This document shows, in pieces, positions 57,957 to 64,000 of a stretch of DNA of 64,000 nt. The stretch is from assembly GCA_022453515.1 (NCBI GenBank), contig JAJNNY010000069.1, positions 114,540 through 178,539 on the forward strand. The letters run 5' to 3'. The DNA comes from Astrocystis sublimbata (Eukaryota > Ascomycota > Sordariomycetes > Xylariales > Xylariaceae). The first letter of the stretch is position 1; every line of letters starts with the position of its first letter. Under the pieces are notes generated by a model. It was not told the origin of the DNA, ran no database searches, and saw nothing but the letters and a program-made list of their open reading frames with translations. The translations under genes and the position numbers were made by a program.

Positions 57957-58835
57957 CTACTTGGTCGTTTCGATCTGTTCGGTTAACGATCTGCACTCAT
58001 GTTCGCTTCGAGGTTCCGTGGTACGCTCCTGTGGCTCGTTATTTGGACTATTGCTGTCCATTTTGGCGGAATTATGATCGATGTCAGTCTTTACTCTTTT
58101 CCGCATCGCCTCTCCAGGCTCTTTACTTTGAAGTGTATCCGTATGGGCACCTTCATCTGGGTCCTCACTCACATCCGAGGCCATCCTCTTCAAGCCCTTG
58201 ACTTGATTATCGCTCTTTTCCTGCTTCTCGCCGATAGACTCTAGTGGTGGCGGCAGACGCTCGATGCTGGACGCAGCTGGGGTGGGTGCGTCTCGTGCGG
58301 CGGCCTTATCGTGGAGGCGGCGTGTGGGCTTCGGCTTCGGCTCCGGCTCCCACCTCATGGCCTCTTCCTTTGCGAGCTGTCGTTTGCGCTCGTCGCGAGC
58401 ATAGCCGTCGAAGAAACAGACCAGCATGTCAAATGACATGGACTTGGCGAGGTCTACAAAGGCTCCCCAGCGCTCGAAGTCGATATGTGAGAAGTCGTCT
58501 GCGGGTGACTTTTGTGACCGGCAGGCGCAGTCCATTCCTATGGGGTTTGAAATGATGCAGGTGGCGGTATCGAGCCAGGCTTCTTTCAGCTCTTCCTTGC
58601 GCTGGTCGCGTCGCTCTTGGAGGGCAGCGTAGAACTCGTCGCGGGTGGCGGAATTATTGGCCGTCTCGCGCACGTCGGCCAAGAAAGCCGCGGGCTCCTG
58701 GAGCGCGAGGGTGTGCGTGTTGAAGCGTTCGTGCAGTGTCGTGAAGAGCGCTTCCGGGTACATTTTGAACTTGTACCAAGGCCAGCGCCATTCCGTCTCC
58801 GTGACATAGTTTGGCTCGGGAAGTCTGCGGTCCAT
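57957..58835 (-). CDS. Charged hypothetical protein, possibly nuclear
   Basis: 292 aa from the preferred start MDRRLPEPNYVTETEW. The frame stays open upstream to an ATG at 59105, but those 90 residues look like translated 5' leader (His/Pro/Cys-rich, low order). The N-terminal half is ordered: EWRWPWYKFKMYPEALFTTL, then a helix rich in Arg/Glu/Lys (FYAALQERRDQRKEELKEAW) and a CDxCxC-like SNPIGMDCACRSQ. The C-terminal half is low complexity and highly charged, with a KRVKTD basic cluster that could be a nuclear signal. No family recognised. Confidence 0.7.
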   Translation of the reverse strand: MDRRLPEPNYVTETEWRWPWYKFKMYPEALFTTLHERFNTHTLALQEPAAFLADVRETANNSATRDEFYAALQERRDQRKEELKEAWLDTATCIISNPIGMDCACRSQKSPADDFSHIDFERWGAFVDLAKSMSFDMLVCFFDGYARDERKRQLAKEEAMRWEPEPKPKPTRRLHDKAAARDAPTPAASSIERLPPPLESIGEKQEKSDNQVKGLKRMASDVSEDPDEGAHTDTLQSKEPGEAMRKRVKTDIDHNSAKMDSNSPNNEPQERTTEPRSEHECRSLTEQIETTK

Positions 58836-59497
58836 TCTGTGATATCTACCGTGGATGCGACGATGTGGGATGAAGTGTGAAGTGTGATGAGTGATGATGG
58901 TTGGAAGAACTATGGTGGGAATGGCTAGCACGGAATTAGAACAAGGACGTGATGGGACTATTTGAGAGCCGTGCTTGAACCATGTGTGACACTGTATAAT
59001 GTCTCGGCGTGTACAGGGCCTGGCGTTTGATCTGTCAGTGTCAGCATGTTTCGTTGGAAAAATGAACCGAGCTGGAGGTGAGTAACCCGGCAGCTGAGCT
59101 GCCATTTACGATCAACCCAGGAGTCAGGGTGGAGGGTGTTCACTAGATATTCATAGAACGCATACCTCCGTTGGCATAGGCTGCTGCATCAAAGCCTTTC
59201 TTGAAGATGGAAAAGCACCAATTCTTCGTTGTCAAATATACTTTACTCCAGCAAGTGACCGACCTTATTGCTAAGGTAAATCACTTGCCTCAACATATTG
59301 TCGTTCATAAGCTTCCTTTGCACTCTGATGCGCCCCGGTCAGGAGGAGCCGCCCAGCGGACAGACTCTGAAAGCGTCACACTCAGATCTGGTGTCGCCGC
59401 ATCATTCTGTTCTGGGAATTGGACGCTGGTAACGAAAACTGGACTACGTATATTGGATTTCGCAATCCTCGAACGACACTCCGGAGTGATCGGGAAC
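58836..59497. other. Intergenic, no gene seen
   Basis: 662 nt upstream of the charged hypothetical gene; includes the doubtful upstream extension of its frame to 59105. Nothing else is recognised. Confidence 0.4.
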
Positions 59498-59695
59498 ATG
59501 CCCCCTTCATCACCTCAACGATCGCTTAAATTTAAAAGGCTGAGGGAGTCTTCACAGATCTCTGCCGATCAGGCTCCCACCAAACGAGCTAAGATCCAGA
59601 CCCCAAAGAATGATTCCGAGGAGGCGATGGCTTCCGGGGCGGGCCAAGCGTTGCTCGCGTCGGAACCTCATCATGGCGGTGCTAGCATCGCATAA
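59498..59695 (+). CDS. Small basic hypothetical ORF, possibly a gene fragment
   Basis: 65-codon frame starting MPPSSPQRSLKFKRLRESSQ with a Lys/Arg-rich region (TKRAKIQTPK) suggestive of a nuclear protein. No start context or splice partner was confirmed. With the next frame (59726-59959) it may form one decayed or multi-exon gene. Confidence 0.3.
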   Translation: MPPSSPQRSLKFKRLRESSQISADQAPTKRAKIQTPKNDSEEAMASGAGQALLASEPHHGGASIA

Positions 59696-59725
59696 AATCA
59701 ACTCTGATATCGGCCACCCGTTGTG

Positions 59726-59959
59726 ATGTTGTACGTGCTCAAGAAACTTCCCTTGCCCGAGAGGAGAAAACCAATCCTGAATTGGATGATTGCCGATGTG
59801 CATAGCGGTGACAAGACCGCGCGCACAGCAGCCAGCGGCAGTATGGCTCAGTGGGTAGCTATTGTCAAGAAAGCAGTGGCCGACTTCGAAGGGGAGCCCC
59901 TGACAATTGGAAATACTGTGTTTTGGATGTTACCCCCCAAGCCCTGCAAGGAGGCTTAA
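59726..59959 (+). CDS. Small hypothetical ORF
   Basis: 77-codon frame (MLYVLKKLPLPERRKPILNW to MLPPKPCKEA) with coding-like composition and a balanced charge pattern, immediately downstream of the previous fragment. No recognisable domain. Could be the C-terminal part of the same gene. Confidence 0.3.
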   Translation: MLYVLKKLPLPERRKPILNWMIADVHSGDKTARTAASGSMAQWVAIVKKAVADFEGEPLTIGNTVFWMLPPKPCKEA

Positions 59960-61678
59960 CGCATATCAACTGGTTGAGAGAGTAGCAAATAAATATCAGT
60001 AAACAGGATAGTGAGAGATGAATCGTAGATTCTCTCCTAGCCTCGCTCGATGAGTAAGCTCTTGTGAGATTGTCCCCATGCCGTCCGGGTGAGAATTATT
60101 TGAACACGGATTATATACTACGACTTTCGGTCTTCTAAATCTCATACCGTAAGCAACCTTACTGAAAAGGTGTTTGGGGGGGGTATAGCTATACCGATAT
60201 CGATTAGACAGGTAACCAATCGGCTGGCATCAACAAAACCTTTCGCCCTATCTGAGGTACGTATAAGGATGCAATTGAAACCAAAGATTCGGCTTTAGGG
60301 GTAGTAAGAAAGCTGCGATGACATCCTATGATGAATAGAACATTTAAACACCCTCCCCGGGGCAATTCATAGAGTTAAGAGATAGTGCTCCATATGGAGG
60401 GGCACGTCTATTTTACTTCTTTGCGATGCTCGGTACCATGGTTAATAACGCCGCAGCTTGCTCACATGCCTGTTCCTGCTCTAAGGGGTGGGGTTGCGAG
60501 CACTGCGGTGCATGTTACACTAGTGAAGATGTATACTAACGCTTTTAATACTGGCTTTGCTTCCAGTTGACGAGCTAAGTACGTAGGAGGCTGAGCTCTG
60601 AAGTGTGCGAACGACGCTTAGTATCAGCTGTTCAAGAAGCAATTTTGCTAGCGCGATTTAACCCTGGGGTTCGAGGAGGTAACAAAGTTACCCTTCGTTT
60701 CATTTGATTGTTCCTCTTCCGTTAGAAACGGGGGCTTGGATCAGAAAACAAGAGGTTGGTGTTATACAATCATGGTGTCTTGCTTCCGGATCCCAAACCG
60801 ACAGCCATGGTGCATGCGAAATAAGACATACCACCTTGCGGCGGCACAAAGTCAACGTGTCACTGTCTGACATAAACAACTCATTTAGCAACGGACCTCG
60901 GCAGATAATAGTATGTGTACTTGCTTTCTTTGGTATAGTTGGTCTGCCAGTAGGTATTCGCCAGTAACGAAAGGAAGCATGTGAATACTGTACCTAGACG
61001 GGGCAGTGGTAGTACGACCAATAAGATGAAAACTGCACGCTCGCTCAGCTAGCCACATTATATGTACAGCCTGGAGCTATTCGTAGTGTCCGAATCCTGT
61101 CCGGACTGCGAACCTATGCAAGCAACAAGACCGAGACCTGAGAAATCTGTCTTTGGCTATTGGCCTGTCTGACCTATCTGCGTCATCGGGGTCCGCCTGG
61201 CTCACTGGCTAGTCGACTTTAGGTTCTCCCCATGAAGATCTCCGATGCCAAGGCCTTTCCCGTCGCTCATCCATCCAATCTTCGTCTCTTCTTTTCAAAT
61301 GTCACTCCTTCCTTGTGGACCTAGCCTGCGTATATCCGTAGCTTTGGATCTCGAGCTGGGCCAATGATACTGGGTATTTGCTAGACAGATTTCCTGACTG
61401 GTAAAAAGCAGTGCCCTCTAGTACCACATGTGACAAGCGCATTGGGGCTACACCTATCTAAGTAAGGCTTGTCAACCAGATTCAGTAACGATGGCTTCAA
61501 AGCTCCCGCTGTCAGCTAAGCGCTATAGGAGTAGCTCGGGAAGGAGGACTAATGCGTAGTTTGACAAGCACCCAGCAGGCCAGGTCTGCCCAGGCTATAA
61601 GAATGTTCGTAGTCGTCATGCGTTTCACCTATGATTTCTTTATACCTGATTCATGATATCTTATAACAAGACGAGAAT
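59960..61678. other. Intergenic, no gene seen
   Basis: 1.7 kb. Frames are short and broken. A G-run at 60175-60183 and a copy of the 14-nt ATGGAGGGGCACGT motif at 60394-60407 are the only features noticed. Confidence 0.45.
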
Positions 61679-63121
61679 ATGAAGACCTCTTCAAGTTTGT
61701 TAGTGACCCTGTCACTCACCGTGCGCCAAGCGCAGGCATTCCCTGCCCATCTGTCAGAGGCCTTCCTCCAACTGCGCGGAGAAAACGAAGCCAGGTTAAA
61801 TTCGAACGGCCTGCCCGATTGCCCATTCGCCAAGAGGCAGGCCGTGGGAATCACTCCCCCGTTTAATGCCCAGGAGCAATATGTGAGCAACAAGGGCGCT
61901 CATGCCTTTGTGGCCCCGTCCAGCAAAGATCTCAGAGGACCTTGTACTATTCCCTGATTCCAATCATTCATCATTCTCAACTGGATTCAAGCTCACAATT
62001 CTCAGGTCCAGGACTTAACGCGATGGCGAATCACGGGTACCTACCACACAACGGTGTAGGCACCATCGATCAGTTTATAAGCGGGACAATGGAGGCGTTC
62101 GGCATGGGCTTAGATCTGGCAACCTTCCTTGCCATCTACGGCGCAGTTTTCGACGGCGATCTTACGAGTTACTCCATCGGCGGTCCGACTCCGTCACTTC
62201 TTGGCCTCGGCGGTCTACTTGGCCAGCCCCAAGGCCTATCGGGCTCTCATAACAAATACGAGGGAGATTCATCACCTGTTCATGGCGACTTATATCAGTA
62301 GTGAGTGGGGCTTCACACCTTCATCTTTTGGCTACCAACGTCTGCTTCGAGTGTTTATTCTAATATTGAGCAGTGGCAACAATCTTCCTCGGACGTCCCA
62401 ATTTTCTGCGCTATACGAGCTTGGACAGCAGAACGGTGATTCTGTTGATATCGGTGTCTTAACAAGCTACCGGGCGACCCGTTTCGCCGAATCAGTTGCC
62501 CAAAACCCGTATTTCTTCTACGGACCCTTCAGTGGGATTATTGTTAGCTCGGCAGCATACAGCTTCATATACCGGTTCATGGCCAACAAGACAGCGGAGA
62601 ACCCCGAGGGCGTCTTAGACGGTGAAACCCTCAAGTCATTCTACGCTATCACGGGTGATTACCCGAACTTCAAAGTCACGCCTGGTCACGAGAAGTTCCC
62701 GGATAACTGGTACAAGCGGAACCCGGCCGACTATTACACGATCCCTTACCTCGTTGAAGATGCGTTAGCTATGCAACTTCAACACCCTGAGCTCCTATCA
62801 GTGGGTGGCAACTTGGGCAAAACAGACTCGTTCGTTGGTGTCGATCCAGCTGACTTAACGGGCGGAGTCTTCAACGCCGGGACCCTGCTTGAGGGAAACA
62901 ACGCATTCTGTTTCGCCACCGAACTGGTCGTGCAGGCAGCACCTGACATCTTATCAGGCCTGTTCAAAGACGTCACATCCGCTCTGAATAAATTGACCTC
63001 AGCTGTCAACGTTGCTACGTCCGGCTTGAGCTGCCCCCAGCTAACGAGCATTGACAAGAGCAAACTGCAACAGTTCCCTGGCTATACCAGACTGAAATCG
63101 AGTGGTCAGTATAAAGCATAA
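61679..63121 (+). CDS. Secreted heme-thiolate peroxidase (chloroperoxidase/UPO family)
   Basis: Extracellular heme enzyme using H2O2 for halogenation or oxygen insertion. Exons 61679-61943, 62006-62300 and 62374-63121 give 435 aa. The N-terminus is a signal peptide (MKTSSSLLVTLSLTVRQAQA). The first intron falls inside the PCP motif; splicing restores RGPCPGLNAMANHGYLPHNG with heme-ligand Cys89. The metal-binding EGD-S motif is present at 174-177 (NKYEGDSSP), as in unspecific peroxygenases, and RFAESVAQNP lies in the region of the acid-base Glu. Length is at the long end of the family. It is the last gene before the telomere, ~0.7 kb from the repeat array. Confidence 0.92.
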
Positions 63122-63475
63122 ATGGACAGCTGATTATTGCTGCAACAGCTAGCAAGCTCGATAGCAGAAATGTCACAACTAAAGACCTTATGTAATGCAT
63201 ATTTCGTAGTCATATAGTTATTTAATTTTAACCATACTGGTAATGACTTCTTGTTTCTCGATTTATCCGAGATAACGTCGCTCCCCCCCAAATGGGCCAC
63301 CCCCCCAAGTGGGCCGCTTTTTACATACAAAATTAGCTTTTTTGGCCTATAATAACTTAACGGATAAAAATAGTAAAAATAAAATACTTTTATATTAAAA
63401 CTAGCTAAAAAATATGTATTTAAAAGAAAAGAAAGAATTAAATATATAAAATAATATATATAAAAAACCTATACT
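63122..63475. other. Transition from peroxidase 3' flank to AT-rich terminal block
   Basis: Up to ~63320 the composition is ordinary. After a CCCCCC-containing tandem duplication the sequence becomes almost pure A/T. No gene is possible in the AT block, which is dense with stops on both strands. Confidence 0.7.
63284..63317. repeat. Tandem 17-bp duplication at the GC/AT boundary
   Basis: CCCCCCAAATGGGCCAC (63284-63300) and CCCCCCAAGTGGGCCGC (63301-63317) are adjacent copies differing at two positions (A/G transitions). They mark the junction to the AT-rich block. Confidence 0.85.
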
Positions 63476-63792
63476 AAAAAACTATAGCTATAAAACAAAA
63501 AGCTTTAAAGTTTTATAAAAATAAATAATATAATAAATTATAGAAAAATCTTAATAACTAAATAAAAAACACGTATATTAATTATCCTATTTTTTTATAA
63601 AGTTTTAAAAGGTTATGCTTATATACTATATAAATTTAATACTAATAACTAAATATTTTTAATAACTTTTTTTAAAAAAAAACAATTAATATAACAGTTG
63701 TTTTATTTAGTTATTAAGATTTTTCTATAATTTATTATAATATTTATTTTTATAAAACTTTAAAGCTTTTTGTTTTATAGCTATAGTTTTTT
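63476..63792. repeat. 92-bp inverted repeat flanking a 133-bp AT-rich core
   Basis: Arm 63476-63567 is a near-perfect reverse complement of arm 63701-63792 (AAAAAACTATAGC... against ...GCTATAGTTTTTT), with only a small difference near the middle. The whole block is >85% A+T. It may be a MITE-like element, a fold-back structure, or a C-to-T mutated (RIP) remnant. The right arm ends 3 nt before the telomeric array. Confidence 0.88.
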
Positions 63793-63795
63793 ATA

Positions 63796-64000
63796 TAGGG
63801 TTAGGGTTAGGGTTAGGGTTAGGGTTAGGGTTAGGGTTAGGGTTAGGGTTAGGGTTAGGGTTAGGGTTAGGGTTAGGGTTAGGGTTAGGGTTAGGGTTAG
63901 GGTTAGGGTTAGGGTTAGGGTTAGGGTTAGGGTTAGGGTTAGGGTTAGGGTTAGGGTTAGGGTTAGGGTTAGGGTTAGGGTTAGGGTTAGGGTTAGGGTT
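63796..64000 (+). repeat. Telomeric repeat array (TTAGGG)n
   Basis: About 34 uninterrupted TTAGGG units run to the end of the window with the G-rich strand 5' to 3' toward the end, the orientation of a right-hand chromosome terminus. The array is perfect, without variant repeats. Confidence 0.99.

Noticed and set aside
58836..59105. N-terminal extension of the charged hypothetical protein to the ATG at 59105
   Set aside because: The added 90 residues look non-coding (His/Pro/Cys-rich). The ordered region begins at MDRRLPEPNY.
63321..63790. Possible coding frames or a RecQ-type telomere-linked helicase in the terminal block
   Set aside because: The block is nearly pure A/T with dense stops on both strands; no helicase motifs are present.
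1..64000. CRISPR array or prokaryotic operon signals
   Set aside because: Spliceosomal introns, telomeric repeats and fungal gene families show that this is eukaryotic nuclear DNA. No spaced direct repeats of CRISPR type were seen.

Overview
The window is the right-hand end of a chromosome from a filamentous ascomycete (Pezizomycotina). The last ~205 bases are an uninterrupted TTAGGG array. Almost every gene is split by short introns (49-191 nt) with GTRNGT-like donors and YAG acceptors. The gene content is typical of a fungal subtelomere: polyketide synthases, P450, Zn2Cys6 regulator, MFS pump, secreted hydrolases and a heme-thiolate peroxidase. The sequence does not fix the species. Exon joints were placed by eye and checked for reading-phase consistency, so each model is a prediction.

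Layout. (1) 1-18.7 kb looks like one secondary-metabolite locus. It holds a highly reducing PKS (KS-AT-DH-MT visible, cut by the left edge), a divergently transcribed P450, a stand-alone trans-acting enoyl reductase, an AflR-type Zn2Cys6 regulator, an MFS transporter that appears to lack part of its membrane domain, and a Gfo/Idh/MocA oxidoreductase. (2) 19-30 kb carries mostly non-biosynthetic genes: a small hydrophilic protein, a GPI-anchored Cys-rich surface protein, two divergent membrane proteins (a four-TM protein and a DUF6536-type protein) and two unrecognised intracellular proteins. (3) 30-38 kb carries an HNH-like/APH kinase-like fusion, a small serine esterase, a type 1 methionine aminopeptidase and a secreted type-B carboxylesterase. 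(4) 40-51 kb carries a small secreted protein, a secreted alpha/beta hydrolase, a secreted possibly cupin-like protein and a complete non-reducing PKS (SAT-KS-AT-PT-ACP-TE, 1984 aa) in six exons. (5) 51-64 kb is gene-poor. It has a three-repeat Myb-like regulator, a charged hypothetical protein, small doubtful ORFs, a secreted heme-thiolate peroxidase, and then an extremely AT-rich block with a 92-bp inverted repeat that abuts the telomere.

How the parts may work together (inference). The HR-PKS and trans-ER fit a LovB/LovC-like partnership, with the P450 and oxidoreductase tailoring, the MFS exporting and the AflR-like protein regulating. Perfect TCGN5CGA sites (the published AflR half-site palindrome) lie upstream of both PKS genes, so one regulator could drive both. 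The methionine aminopeptidase between the two PKS genes is a diverged type 1 enzyme. It is a candidate target-duplication (self-resistance) gene, but that needs a genome-wide copy count.
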